From contig QBVD01000059.1 in the NCBI GenBank assembly GCA_003058525.1, forward strand, positions 1 through 64,000: a DNA stretch of 64,000 nucleotides, given 5' to 3'. Source of the DNA: a gamma proteobacterium symbiont of Ctena orbiculata. GTDB lineage: Bacteria; Pseudomonadota; Gammaproteobacteria; Chromatiales; Chromatiaceae. Below are positions 1 through 9,740 of the stretch, in pieces (position 1 is the stretch's first letter; the number at the start of each line of letters is the position of its first letter). The translations under genes and the position numbers were made by a program. The notes under the pieces are model-generated. The model was not told the origin of the DNA. It saw only the letters and a program-made list of their open reading frames with translations, and ran no database searches.

Positions 1-246
1 AATCGACTCTGCTGGAGCTGTTTTTTTACCCAGCAAGGCAGAATGAGCGAGGTTTAGCCGTGCTAAATGAGCGAATGATAACGCCGCTGGGTGGAAAAAC
101 AGCCCCAGCCCTTCGGGTTGTGCCTGAAAATGCGCCACTCGGCGTTGCTCGTCGCTCATTTGGAATCACCAAACCTCACTCCTCGCGCCTTGATTGGCGC
201 ATTTTCAGACACAACAGAGCCGATTGGATTAGTGTTAACAGGCCCT
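1..246 (-). repeat. Family 1 inverted-repeat (MITE-like) element, cut by window edge
   Basis: This non-coding element is related to the complete copy at 31484-31777 and lies in the opposite orientation. Its outer end at 246 reads AACAGGCCCT, as in the other copy. It contains two nested inverted repeats: arms 11-34 and 86-109 (about 21 of 24 positions pair) and arms 118-136 and 196-214 (18 of 19 pair). The short reading frame at 60-248 ends in a SVNRP peptide that also appears in the other copy, so it is a by-product of the repeat and not a gene. No transposase is encoded, so mobilisation would need a partner elsewhere. The other terminus lies outside the window. Confidence 0.8.
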
Positions 247-288
247 AATACGGGATAATATTCCTCTCTGACCCGGTTTCCCCAGGCT

Positions 289-1284
289 TCAGTCGTCAGC
301 TCTACGCTTTACCAACTCGACCCGCCGGTTTTTTGCCCGACCTGCTTCAATTTCGTTACTGCTGACCGGTGCTGCGGGTCCGACACCAAGTGCAGTTAGT
401 CTGCTGCTTTCGATGCCGGCGGCGACCAATACCTCAACAACTGTGTTGGCACGTTTCAGGGAAAGATCCTGGTTGTAAGACAGGCTTCCGACATCGTCAG
501 TGTGCCCTACCACGTAGAGCAGCAGTGTCGGGTCTGATTTCAATGCCTTAACTATCTCGGTAATCGTTTCTTCGGACTCTGGTCGTAACGTCGCTTTATC
601 ATGATCGAATTGGATACCATACAAGGCCACGTGCCCAGTCTCTACAATTTGCTGCTGCATTTCAGATGCGTCGACAAACTCCAGCGTTGCCTCAAAATTG
701 CTGACTTCCAGTATTTCAATCAGCATCACGGTCCGTTCGCTGAAATTCTTGTTGGAGTTGTTGGCGGCGATTACAGCGGCAAACACACCTACATGATATC
801 TGGCACTGTCCGTTGTCACGTCAATATAGCGATATGCCGGTGAAGTGAAATTATGAGAGAATCCTAGTAAATAAAACGGGTGAGTTAACCCTTCGGTTGG
901 TACCATTGTGTTCCGCGTCCATAGTGTGGTCGCAAGCAGATGGCTGTTACATCCAGTGTTTTTGCAACTGTATATCTCGTTGGCATTTCCAAGGTCCCTC
1001 AAGGCAGCGTCATAGTTTTTCTGTACCATCAGCGGCTTATCTCCCGACTTTGCCAAGTAGAGAATACGCATCCGTTTACCTTCCGGGTTCACTACCGTTA
1101 TTTTTTTACTCGTGTCTGCTTTCAGGAAGTTGGCAGCATCGTATTCGTTGTATTCAAAGCCGAGGATTTCCGAGCCAGCCACACGTGGTATTTCCGGGTG
1201 ATCACGGCTACCCGGCATATCAGCTGCATAACCAAAAGTGGTGAACAAGATCATTGACAGTAAGATGAGAATATAGTGTCGCAT
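289..1284 (-). CDS. OmpA-family peptidoglycan-associated outer membrane protein
   Basis: A 331-residue protein with a Sec signal peptide (hydrophobic residues 4-20, cleavage probably after YAA). The N-terminal half, about residues 25-210, is unassigned. The C-terminal domain, about 215-328, is OmpA-like: YGIQFDHDKATLRPES, then VGHTDDVGSLSYNQDLSLKRA and a final RAKNRRVEL. In this family the Asp and Arg of that central motif bind diaminopimelate in peptidoglycan, so the protein probably ties the envelope to the wall from the periplasm. The start is supported by AAGGAG nine bases upstream. It stands alone, divergent from the gene at 1435. Similar proteins of this length pair a DUF4892-like N-terminal region with an OmpA domain, but I cannot confirm the N-terminal family here. 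Confidence 0.85.
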   Translation of the reverse strand: MRHYILILLSMILFTTFGYAADMPGSRDHPEIPRVAGSEILGFEYNEYDAANFLKADTSKKITVVNPEGKRMRILYLAKSGDKPLMVQKNYDAALRDLGNANEIYSCKNTGCNSHLLATTLWTRNTMVPTEGLTHPFYLLGFSHNFTSPAYRYIDVTTDSARYHVGVFAAVIAANNSNKNFSERTVMLIEILEVSNFEATLEFVDASEMQQQIVETGHVALYGIQFDHDKATLRPESEETITEIVKALKSDPTLLLYVVGHTDDVGSLSYNQDLSLKRANTVVEVLVAAGIESSRLTALGVGPAAPVSSNEIEAGRAKNRRVELVKRRADD

Positions 1285-1434
1285 GAATCAATCTCCTTTT
1301 TGCGAGAGATTATAGATCAGGATGAGAGGTTTATTTGCTTGGTAGTGAATTTTCACGTCTAAAATCTCTGCACAACAAGTACAATCCATAGCGAGAATAC
1401 AGCGAGAGCATGAAGACGGAAGGAAGGTGTCGAT

Positions 1435-2154
1435 ATGAGCGATGAACTCTATGAGAGGTGGTTGAGCGACTATCAGACCCGCAGGGAAGGATTACAGCAA
1501 GCAGTGATGAAAGCCGGTCAGCAGATGCTTAAAATCGACGCGGCGACGGGGCTGGAAGGGAACTGGTGCACCGCAGAGGCACGTCGTTATGCCCAGACGC
1601 TCCGCGCGGAGTTCGAGCATCCGTTTTGCCTCGTCCTCTGGTCCCGACAGTTTGACGAGAAGTTTTTTCTGAAGATCACTGAAGACCAGGAAGTCGATCT
1701 GGAAAAAGCACGCGCGCTTCTCACCTGGAAGGCGGAGAATTTCATGCCCAGAATCGGCAGGTTGACCGCCCGGCTGGATCAGGCCGGATACTACACCATG
1801 CTGCTCTGGCCCGGGTGCCGCCCTGATCCACCGCCACAACCTCTGTGTATCGAGGTGCCCGAACATGAGATGCCGCCCGATGGCGTGTCTCCGGCTCGGG
1901 AGATGAACATGTGGTTCTACGTCTTCACCGCCGTGATCGACCTTGCCCAGGCCATCATCGTCGAGACGAATTACAGTCAGGTGCTATTCAAGGAGTTGAG
2001 TACCCTCCGCAAGCGCGGACTCGGTGGACGAATCCTGTTCTTCGACATCAACGACGAATTGTACCGCGACCAGGATGACCGCCGCTGGTCCCTGGTGTCC
2101 GTCGGGGAAGCTGTCGAACTCGCCGCTGCACAGCCGATACGTGAGAAAGATTAA
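1435..2154 (+). CDS. Protein of unknown function
   Basis: A 239-residue protein that I do not recognise. The start ATG follows a good AGGAAGG ribosome site. There is no signal peptide. The only hydrophobic stretch, about 155-172 (WFYVFTAVIDLAQAIIVE), looks like a buried helix, not a convincing membrane segment. The protein is rich in Trp, Arg and acidic residues, suggesting a soluble globular protein. It is divergently placed from the OmpA-like gene and is followed by 272 bases without a supported gene. The length, ribosome site and neighbour-like base composition support a real gene. No function is proposed. Confidence 0.7.
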   Translation: MSDELYERWLSDYQTRREGLQQAVMKAGQQMLKIDAATGLEGNWCTAEARRYAQTLRAEFEHPFCLVLWSRQFDEKFFLKITEDQEVDLEKARALLTWKAENFMPRIGRLTARLDQAGYYTMLLWPGCRPDPPPQPLCIEVPEHEMPPDGVSPAREMNMWFYVFTAVIDLAQAIIVETNYSQVLFKELSTLRKRGLGGRILFFDINDELYRDQDDRRWSLVSVGEAVELAAAQPIREKD

Positions 2155-2426
2155 ATGAACAATATTACCGTATCCTCGAAAGTGTTATATTTGAAAGATT
2201 CTTGGAAAAATTCAGAAAAAGGCGTTTAGATGCTTGTTATCCACTATTTACAGGCCAGCATTAAGGGTTAGTCGCGCATTCGAAACAGTTCCTGACATGA
2301 ACTCCCATGCTCAGCTCCCCTCTCATTGCCCGGCCTGTATGCCGGGATTCATAAGAATCCCAATAGTTTCAGCATGCCAACATCGGCACGTGCTGTTTCG
2401 TCATGCATTATTTTGGGATAACAACA

Positions 2427-3497
2427 ATGCAAATTCACAACCTTACTGAGTTGGGCTGGAGTCATCATTTTCAGTCTCAGCTCGATCTGGAATCACTTGA
2501 ATCACAGTTTCCATTTCGTGTTGTTAGCGTACAACGCAACCTCATTGAGTGTGTTGGTTTGGATCGCGAGAATCAACAAAAGAACCTCCAATTATCCACC
2601 TATTATTGGCGAGACGAACCGCCTGAAGGACACCCTGCAATTGGGGACTGGTTGCTGGTCGACCTGAACTTTCAACCGCTTCAGATACTTGAGCGTAAAT
2701 CGCTTATCAAGCGTAGAAGCGCGGGAAGAGAGTCATCAGTTCAACTCATAGCATCAAATATAGATACCGTATTCATCGTCACCTCATGCAACGATGAATT
2801 CAGCATCAACAGGATAGAGCGCTATTTAGCAATCGCTGCCGAGTCCGATATCCACTGTGTAGTGGTGTTGACAAAAATCGATTTGTGTTCAGATACTGCA
2901 CCCTATTTCGGGGCCATATCGCATGACCACCCGAACCTGCAAGTCGAGATGGTGAATGCCAAAGACACCCCGAGTCTCAGTGTATTGAAAAAATGGATTG
3001 AGCCTGGACAGACAGTTGCATTGCTCGGTTCATCTGGCGTTGGCAAATCAACCATCATCAATAGTCTGAAAGGGAATCAAGACCAGACTACAGCCGCAGT
3101 TCGCGAAAGCGACAGTAAAGGACGTCATACTACGACATCCAGAAGTCTGCATTGCTTACCAGGAGGCGGGCTACTACTCGACAACCCGGGTATGAGGGAA
3201 TTGCAGATGATCGATACTGAAGAAGGCATTAAAACCGCTTTTTCAGATATCGATATTCTGGCGAAAAAGTGCCGATTCAAGAATTGCCGCCATACGACCG
3301 AACCCGGTTGCGCCGTTATCGAGGAGATTAAAGCAGGCAGGCTTGAGCAGCGTCGTCTCGATAACTACCATAAACTACTGTCAGAACAGACACGCAACAA
3401 CAAATCTCTTGCAGAACGGCGTTACAATGACAGGGCACTGGGTCGTTTTTATAAGAACGCGCTAAAAAGCTCCAGGCGATTTAAGTCCAGAGAATGA
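2427..3497 (+). CDS. rsgA: Small ribosomal subunit biogenesis GTPase RsgA
   Basis: RsgA (YjeQ) is a circularly permuted GTPase that helps mature the 30S ribosomal subunit. The G4 motif (LTKIDLC, about residues 150-156) precedes the P-loop GSSGVGKST (about 203-211), the permuted order typical of the family. An N-terminal OB-fold region comes first, and the C-terminal zinc motif CRFKNCRHTTEPGC has the expected CxxxxCxHxxxxxC spacing. I chose the ATG at 2427, giving MQIHNLTELGW, because RsgA proteins begin with a similar LGW segment. An in-frame ATG at 2403 would add eight residues. The gene appears to be transcribed alone. Confidence 0.93.
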   Translation: MQIHNLTELGWSHHFQSQLDLESLESQFPFRVVSVQRNLIECVGLDRENQQKNLQLSTYYWRDEPPEGHPAIGDWLLVDLNFQPLQILERKSLIKRRSAGRESSVQLIASNIDTVFIVTSCNDEFSINRIERYLAIAAESDIHCVVVLTKIDLCSDTAPYFGAISHDHPNLQVEMVNAKDTPSLSVLKKWIEPGQTVALLGSSGVGKSTIINSLKGNQDQTTAAVRESDSKGRHTTTSRSLHCLPGGGLLLDNPGMRELQMIDTEEGIKTAFSDIDILAKKCRFKNCRHTTEPGCAVIEEIKAGRLEQRRLDNYHKLLSEQTRNNKSLAERRYNDRALGRFYKNALKSSRRFKSRE

Positions 3498-3764
3498 GAA
3501 TTTAGCTAACAAACACCTGCACAGGCAATCCTAAAACGCTACAGCAAACGGGAACCAGGGAATCTATCTAACGCATCTGTTCGTACTTAAGCTAATCAGT
3601 GGTTCAAGGAGTGAATCGTTATTAACCGTCTACTCGTCATGCAACCTCCACTGATCCTGCCAGACCAGTGTGTAATATCGCTGGCGTGGAAATTGCAAAA
3701 AAAACAGTTTCATCGACTACAGAAAGAAGTCGTCAACATTCACTATAACAACAGGGCCGCATAC

Positions 3765-4271
3765 ATGGCATGTAACTTAAGCACCTTGATCTCGGAATCT
3801 GTCGCTTCCCTTGAAAGCGACACCGACATACAAACCGCGGCAGCCTATATGGCGGAACACGGACTCGGTTCACTTGTGGTTACCGAAAATGGTGAGGTTA
3901 TCGGACTTTTCACCGAGCGTGACCTGTTGACGCGCGTTGTTGGTGCGGGCAAGGATCCGGATGCACTAAATTTGGGCGAAGTCTGTACCCGCAACCTGAT
4001 CTCCGTCTCCTCCGACAGTTCCTGCGCCTATGCCATCAAGCTGATGCGTCGCAATCGCTGCCGCCGTCTTCTGGTCTATCGCCATGACAATCTCCAGGGT
4101 TTGGTCAATATGTCGGAAGTCGCCCACGCCCTGGCTGATCACAACTCTTCCAAGAACATCCTGGTCAACCTGGTGGGGGGTATCACACTGGTCGTCGTGC
4201 TGGTGGTGATCGGTATGTTGATTTCCCATATCCCGGACATGATGCAGCTCGCTGACCGCACCCTGAAATAA
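3765..4271 (+). CDS. CBS-domain protein with C-terminal membrane anchor
   Basis: A tandem CBS-domain (Bateman module) protein. The first CBS repeat spans about residues 5-65 (GSLVVTENGEVIGLFTERD) and the second about 70-130 (CRRLLVYRHDNLQGLVNMSEV). A single hydrophobic helix at about 135-158 (LVGGITLVVVLVVIGMLI) anchors it in the membrane. Such modules usually sense adenine nucleotides; the partner here is unknown. The ATG at 3765 begins right at the domain. The frame is open back to 3639, which would add 42 residues with no domain resemblance, so I favour the shorter form. The start is uncertain because neither has a strong ribosome site. Confidence 0.8.
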   Translation: MACNLSTLISESVASLESDTDIQTAAAYMAEHGLGSLVVTENGEVIGLFTERDLLTRVVGAGKDPDALNLGEVCTRNLISVSSDSSCAYAIKLMRRNRCRRLLVYRHDNLQGLVNMSEVAHALADHNSSKNILVNLVGGITLVVVLVVIGMLISHIPDMMQLADRTLK

Positions 4272-4487
4272 GGCCCATCTCTCGACTGAATGCCCAATTG
4301 CTTCCGCTCTTTGAGAGTGAGATCATTAGGCTGTTGCCCTGCCCGGAATAGACTGGTTTTCTCCGCTGGGTCGATGCGTTACTGAAATAATTGTTTGCCC
4401 AGGTTTCAGTGTCACAATACCTCGGTTCTATAGATTGCGTGCCCGGCATCATGTCTACTGACCCGATCACCATGGTACGCACTCACT

Positions 4488-5807
4488 ATGCTTGACAACC
4501 ACCCCCATTGGCGCAAATTGCTGATCCTGCCCCCCATCGCACTGGGTATCCTGATACTGATGGTGATGGCCGGCAACAGACAACCACCACTGAAGGTGGA
4601 GCGTGGCGAACCCACCAAACTGGTACGCACCGTGGAGGCCCGCCAGCTCGAACTGGTTCCGGTGGCGGAAGGGTATGGTACCGTGCAGCCTGCACGGGTC
4701 TGGAACGCGGTGGCGCAGGTGGCAGGCCGCATCGTTGATATTCATCCACGACTCAGAGACGGTGAAATCATCAGCGGGGGCAGTCTGCTGGTGCAGATCG
4801 ATCCCGCCGATTATCAGCTCAACCTGGCCCAGGCCGAGGCGGAACTGGCCGAATTGGAGGTGGAGGCATCGAATGCCAAGGCCTCGCTGTCGATCGAAGA
4901 GCGTAGTCAGGGCATTGCGCAACGGGAGTTTCAACGGGTCAGCAAACTGGCAAAAAAAGGCACCGCATCCCAGAGCACTGTGGATGATACCGAACGCAAC
5001 CTGCTCGCCAGTCGGAATGCGGTACAGAATGTCAAAAACACCCTGGCGTTGATACCCACCAAGCGCAAGGTCCTGGCGGCCAAGCGGACCCAGGCCGAGC
5101 GGGATCTGCAGAATACCCGCCTGCTCGCACCATTCAACCTGCGGGTTGCCAACATGAGTATCGAGGTCGACCAATATGTCGGCAAGGGGGAGACCCTGCT
5201 TGCCGGGGATGCGGTGGATCGGGTCGAGATCATCGCGCGATTTCCGATGGCATCCCTGCGTCGACTCTTTATCGGTCGCGAGCGGCGGGACATCACCGCC
5301 GATATCCTGGAGGGTAATCTGGCGGACTTCGTCGCGCTGAAACCCCGGGTCAGACTCGATCTGGGTACGACTATCGCCGAGTGGGGGGCAGAGTTCGTAC
5401 GATTCAGTGACAACGTGGATCCGGAGACCCGCACCATGGGTGTTGTGGTCGCCGTCGACAGACCCTTTGAGAAGATCGAACCGGGTATCCGCCCGCCCCT
5501 CTCGAAGGGGATGTTCGTGCAGGTTCTGTTGCAGGGAAAACCGCAACCCGAACGTATCGTCGTACCCCGTTCCGCAATCAGGGATGGCGTCGTCTACCTG
5601 GCCGATGAGGAGAATCGCCTGCGCCGTCAGCCGGTGGATCTGCTGTTCAGTCAGGGAGAGATCAGCATCGTCGCATCCGGCGTGACCGCCGGCCAGAAGA
5701 TCATCGTTTCCGACCTGGTGCCTGCCGTCAGCGGCATGCGGCTCGAAACAAAGACGGACACAGAGATCGAAGAGGCGCTCTATGCCGCCGCGAAGGGTGA
5801 ACAATGA
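4488..5807 (+). CDS. RND efflux periplasmic adaptor subunit (HlyD/AcrA family)
   Basis: A 439-residue membrane-fusion protein of a tripartite efflux pump. It has an N-terminal membrane anchor (about residues 10-28). A lipoyl/barrel-sandwich domain follows (VAGRIVDIHPRLRDGEIISG, then QIDPADYQLNLAQAEAELAELE), then a coiled-coil hairpin at about 105-205 rich in Ala, Glu and Arg, and beta-barrel and membrane-proximal domains. It bridges the inner-membrane pump to an outer-membrane channel. Its stop overlaps the start of the RND gene by four bases (ATGA), so the two are translationally coupled. No outer-membrane factor gene lies nearby, so a TolC-type channel must come from elsewhere. The substrate cannot be told from sequence. 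Confidence 0.9.
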   Translation: MLDNHPHWRKLLILPPIALGILILMVMAGNRQPPLKVERGEPTKLVRTVEARQLELVPVAEGYGTVQPARVWNAVAQVAGRIVDIHPRLRDGEIISGGSLLVQIDPADYQLNLAQAEAELAELEVEASNAKASLSIEERSQGIAQREFQRVSKLAKKGTASQSTVDDTERNLLASRNAVQNVKNTLALIPTKRKVLAAKRTQAERDLQNTRLLAPFNLRVANMSIEVDQYVGKGETLLAGDAVDRVEIIARFPMASLRRLFIGRERRDITADILEGNLADFVALKPRVRLDLGTTIAEWGAEFVRFSDNVDPETRTMGVVVAVDRPFEKIEPGIRPPLSKGMFVQVLLQGKPQPERIVVPRSAIRDGVVYLADEENRLRRQPVDLLFSQGEISIVASGVTAGQKIIVSDLVPAVSGMRLETKTDTEIEEALYAAAKGEQ

Positions 5808-8800
5808 TCGACTGGTTCGCCCGGCATCCCACTGCCGCCAACCTGCTGATGGCATCGATCATGATTCTCGGCCTGACCGCCCTGCCCGGTCTGCAGCGGG
5901 AAACCCTGCCGGAGATCCAGAACGACAAAGTCGAGGTCCGTGTCGTCTACAAAGGGGCAACTGCGGATGAGGTGGAGGATGCCATCTGCCGCCGCCTGGA
6001 GGATGCCCTGGAGGGGATCAGCAGCCTGGATGAGATGACCTGTGAATCACGCGAGGGCCTGGGCGTGGCCACCGCGGTGATGCTGGAAGGGGCGCAGATG
6101 ACCCGCTTCCTCGATGATGTGAATGCGGAGATCGATGCCATCGATGACTTCCCTGCCGAGACCGAGCTGCCGGTGATCGAGGAGTTAGGCCGAACCGACG
6201 CGGTGATCTCCATAGCGGTAACCGGTCCGGACGACCCGGTGGCCTTGAAGGCCTATGCGGAACACCTCAAGTCCAAACTGCTGACACAAGAGAAGATCGC
6301 CGAGGTCACTATCAACGGCTTTTCGGATCACCATATACGGATTGAAATTCCTGCCTGGCGACTTCGGCAATATGGCCTGTCTGCGCAGGATGTAGCCAAC
6401 GCCATCGGCCGGCACAGCATCAGCACCCCAGCCGGACGCCTGGAAGGAGACAGGGAAGAGATCCTGTTGCGCTTCGACGATCAACGCAAGCAGGTGGACG
6501 ATTTTTACGACCTGGTGGTGATCTCCGGCAGCAGCGGCGCCACTATCCGGCTCGGCGATATCGCGCGCATCACCGATCGCTTCGATCGTGACGAGGAGAA
6601 GATCAGCTTCAATGGCCAGCGTGCGGCCATTCTCAATATTGCCAAGACCCGTTCACAGGACATTCTAAACGTCCTCGCCAGGGTGGAGACGTTCGTGGCG
6701 AGGGAAAACTTGACCACCCCGGAAGGTCTCCAACTGACGCTGACCCAGGACCGTGCCTCGGTGGTTCAGGATCGGCTCGATATGCTGGTGCGCAATGGTG
6801 CCCAGGGTCTTGTGGCGGTGTTTTTCGTACTCTGGCTGTTCTTCAGCTTGCGTTACAGTTTCTGGGTAACCATGGGTCTGCCGGTCTCCTTTCTCGGCGC
6901 CCTCTTCATCCTGCCGGTCATCGGCGTCACCATCAATATGATCTCCATGGTAGGACTGCTGATCGGCATTGGTCTGTTGATGGATGATGCGATCGTCATT
7001 GCTGAGAATATCGCCTCGCGTATGGCCAAGGGTGATAAACCGCTGCAAGCCGCAATCACCGGTGTGCGCCAGGTATTGCCCGGCATCGCCTCCTCGTTTG
7101 CCACCACACTGCTGGTGTTCGGCTCCCTTGCCTTCATCACCGGGGATATCGGTCAAATCCTGCGCATCATGCCGATGGTCTTGATCATGGTCATCAGCGT
7201 CAGTCTGCTGGAGGCCTTCCTGATTCTGCCGCACCATTTAAGCCACTCCCTGGCACACATGAATCGCAAGCGGGTCTCCCGCTTCAGGAAACGGTTTGAA
7301 ACCGGCTTTGACCACCTTCGAGAAGCTTACTTCGGTCCCTTGCTGGACCGCGCCATCGAGTATCGCTATTTGACCCTCGGTATCGTGCTGATGCTGCTTA
7401 TCCTCGCCGTGGCCATGCCGGTGGGCGGAAAACTGAAGTTCGTCGGATTCCCCGACCTTGACGGCGATGTCATCGAGGCCCGGGTCCTGTTGCCCCAGGG
7501 GACACCCCTGGCACACACTGAATCCATCGTGCACGAGATAAGTACTGCACTGCAGCGCACCAACCAGGCCTTCCTGCAACAGCAGCCGGAGCAGCAGCCG
7601 CTGGTGGAGAACATCACTGTCATCTATGGTCAGAACCCGGATGCCTATGAAACCGGCCCCCATGTCGCCCGCGTGGTTGCCGACCTGCTCAGCGCCGAGA
7701 TCAGAAATGCAAAACTGGATGACGTGATCAACCGCTGGCGCCAGGAGACGGGCGCGCTCACCGACGTGATTTCGGTCAAATTCACCGAACCCACCTTCGG
7801 CCCGGGCGGGCGCCCCATCGACCTGCGCCTGATGGGGTATGACCTGGCGCGTCTGAAACAGGCTTCCAACGAGCTGCAGGACTGGCTCAACGCCCACCAG
7901 GGGGTGAATGATCTGAGTGATGATCTGCGTCCCGGAAAACGGGAATACCGGCTCCATTTAAAGCCGGGAGCGGGTGTTTTGGGACTCAATGCGCAACAGG
8001 TTGCGGAACAGGTCCGGGCCTCCTATCAGGGTATCAAGATCGACGAGTTTCCCGTCGGCCCCGAGACCTACGAAGTCAATCTCAGGCTGATCGCGGATGA
8101 TCGTACAGACGCGGAAGATCTCTACAATCTCAGCATCACCGGCCCCGGCGGCTCCCTCATCCCCCTCTCCGTGGTTGCCGATATCGAGGAGGTCAGAGGC
8201 TGGGCCCGTATCAACCGGGTCAACCGGCAACGGACCGTCACCCTGCAGGGCGACGTGGACCGCAGCAAGGCCAATGCGCAGGAGCTGTTGGCATTGGCCA
8301 AGCGCAGCTTCATTCCCGAACTCCTGGAGCGCTACCCCGACATCCAGTTCGATATCCAGGGAGAGAGCAAGGAGTCGGCGAAGACAGGCCAGTCTATCGT
8401 GCGCAATGTCCTGCTCGGCCTGGTCGGTGTCTATATGTTGCTGGCACTGCAATTCAAGGGCTATCTCGCTCCCATCACAGTGATGATAGTGATCCCCTCG
8501 GCCCTGATTGGCGTGATTTTCGGTCACATGGCCCTGGGGCTCGATCTGACCATGCCCAGTATCGTCGGTATGGCCTCCCTGTTTGGCGTGGTCGTCAATG
8601 ATTCGATCCTGCTGGTGGTCTTTATCCGTGACCACCGCGCCGCGGGGATACCCGTGGCCGTGGCCGCCAAACAGGCAGGTCGGGCACGGTTCAGACCAAT
8701 CCTGCTAACCTCGATCAGTACCATCGCAGGATTGACCCCCCTGCTGCTGGAAAAGAGTCTGCAGGCGCAGATCCTGATTCCTCTCGCCGCCAGCATCGCC

Positions 8801-8950
8801 TTTGGCCTGACGGCCGCGACCCTGGTGGCGCTGTTTCTGGTCCCCGCCGTCTACTGTATTCTCGATGATTTCAATCTGCTCGGAAAACTGCATGACGAAA
8901 CCGATGAAGAGATTGCAGCGGGAGCCACAACCTCCTCCTCAGGTACCTGA
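5804..8950 (+). CDS. RND-family efflux transporter permease (AcrB/HAE-type)
   Basis: A 1048-residue inner-membrane proton-driven efflux pump, the normal length for the family. It has the duplicated layout: one helix at residues 13-31, a large periplasmic loop, a block of five or six helices at about 335-480, then the same pattern again (helix at about 525-545, loop, helices at about 860-1030). The proton-relay acidic pair is present in GIGLLMDDAIVIAENI. It lacks obvious heavy-metal signature residues, so a hydrophobic or amphiphilic export substrate is more likely, but this is inference. It is coupled to the adaptor gene by a four-base overlap. Confidence 0.92.
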   Translation: MIDWFARHPTAANLLMASIMILGLTALPGLQRETLPEIQNDKVEVRVVYKGATADEVEDAICRRLEDALEGISSLDEMTCESREGLGVATAVMLEGAQMTRFLDDVNAEIDAIDDFPAETELPVIEELGRTDAVISIAVTGPDDPVALKAYAEHLKSKLLTQEKIAEVTINGFSDHHIRIEIPAWRLRQYGLSAQDVANAIGRHSISTPAGRLEGDREEILLRFDDQRKQVDDFYDLVVISGSSGATIRLGDIARITDRFDRDEEKISFNGQRAAILNIAKTRSQDILNVLARVETFVARENLTTPEGLQLTLTQDRASVVQDRLDMLVRNGAQGLVAVFFVLWLFFSLRYSFWVTMGLPVSFLGALFILPVIGVTINMISMVGLLIGIGLLMDDAIVIAENIASRMAKGDKPLQAAITGVRQVLPGIASSFATTLLVFGSLAFITGDIGQILRIMPMVLIMVISVSLLEAFLILPHHLSHSLAHMNRKRVSRFRKRFETGFDHLREAYFGPLLDRAIEYRYLTLGIVLMLLILAVAMPVGGKLKFVGFPDLDGDVIEARVLLPQGTPLAHTESIVHEISTALQRTNQAFLQQQPEQQPLVENITVIYGQNPDAYETGPHVARVVADLLSAEIRNAKLDDVINRWRQETGALTDVISVKFTEPTFGPGGRPIDLRLMGYDLARLKQASNELQDWLNAHQGVNDLSDDLRPGKREYRLHLKPGAGVLGLNAQQVAEQVRASYQGIKIDEFPVGPETYEVNLRLIADDRTDAEDLYNLSITGPGGSLIPLSVVADIEEVRGWARINRVNRQRTVTLQGDVDRSKANAQELLALAKRSFIPELLERYPDIQFDIQGESKESAKTGQSIVRNVLLGLVGVYMLLALQFKGYLAPITVMIVIPSALIGVIFGHMALGLDLTMPSIVGMASLFGVVVNDSILLVVFIRDHRAAGIPVAVAAKQAGRARFRPILLTSISTIAGLTPLLLEKSLQAQILIPLAASIAFGLTAATLVALFLVPAVYCILDDFNLLGKLHDETDEEIAAGATTSSSGT

Positions 8951-9131
8951 AACAGTTGTCGCTTTTTAGATACGCGCTTATTTATCAGCTAGCGCCCAAA
9001 ATAGCGCTGATCTCTGCAAGGCGACCGATAAAGGGTTATAGTTACAGTAAGGTCAATATTGCATTCAAGAATCATGGCCGTCGGCTTGCAAAGCTCAGCA
9101 GTCAGCGCTGCGCAGGTGGAGGAAATAGCAA

Positions 9132-9479
9132 ATGCGCATCAGTGAATATCGTATTCACTGTGAGATGTGTGAGTTGCTGTCCCATCGGGACGGCGCGCAC
9201 GGCTTTACCGTTCAAGTTCCCATCGATACCGAATCGCAACAAAAAGAACGGCTTATTGCGACAATTCATTGCCTGATCAATAAGCAATCACACCAATTGA
9301 CCCTTCGCGGCCTGAATGACTCAAGCGGACAGGTCGTCAACCTTTCCAAACCTGAAAACGACAAGCTTGCATCGGTGCTGAAAAGTGTGGAAGAAGACTG
9401 TTTATGCGGCAATGCAAAAATCTGTCCGCAACGCATCGTTGAACTTGTATCAAAGTTGCACGAGGGGACAAAAGTGTGA
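9132..9479 (+). CDS. Small protein of unknown function
   Basis: A 115-residue protein that I do not recognise. The start is supported by GGTGGAGG nine bases upstream. It contains five cysteines: two near the N terminus (HCEMCELLSH), one central and two near the C terminus (CLCGNAKICPQ includes three in close spacing), with no signal peptide or membrane helix. The pattern could bind metal, but the spacing matches no motif I can name. It stands alone between the RND operon and the SulP gene. The ribosome site and length argue for a real gene. Confidence 0.6.
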   Translation: MRISEYRIHCEMCELLSHRDGAHGFTVQVPIDTESQQKERLIATIHCLINKQSHQLTLRGLNDSSGQVVNLSKPENDKLASVLKSVEEDCLCGNAKICPQRIVELVSKLHEGTKV

Positions 9480-9740
9480 TTCCACTTTCAATTGTAAAGG
9501 ATATCCTATAGTATTAGCAGGTCTTAATATAGACCGTCAGCACGGTCTGAGATGGGGCCTGAGTCGATGATCCAGGTATAAAAAACATAGCTTACTAAGA
9601 AGTTCGGTCATACTTCCGTAGACCCGCAAAAACGAGGTCTCGGCGGCGTCCAAGCAGCTGCATTGCCGCAATCCAATTCGTCGCAGATAAGTCGTTAAGA
9701 GCAACCGGTAAGCACCTAACTCCATTAGGTGAAAACGATC

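Noticed and set aside
60..248. 62-residue reading frame at the left edge
   Set aside because: It is contained in the family 1 repeat; a related peptide occurs in the other copy on the opposite strand, so it follows the repeat and not coding selection.
6665..7237. Long antisense frames within the RND pump gene
   Set aside because: They are rich in His, Gln and Asp, a usual shadow of a GC-rich membrane protein gene on the other strand.
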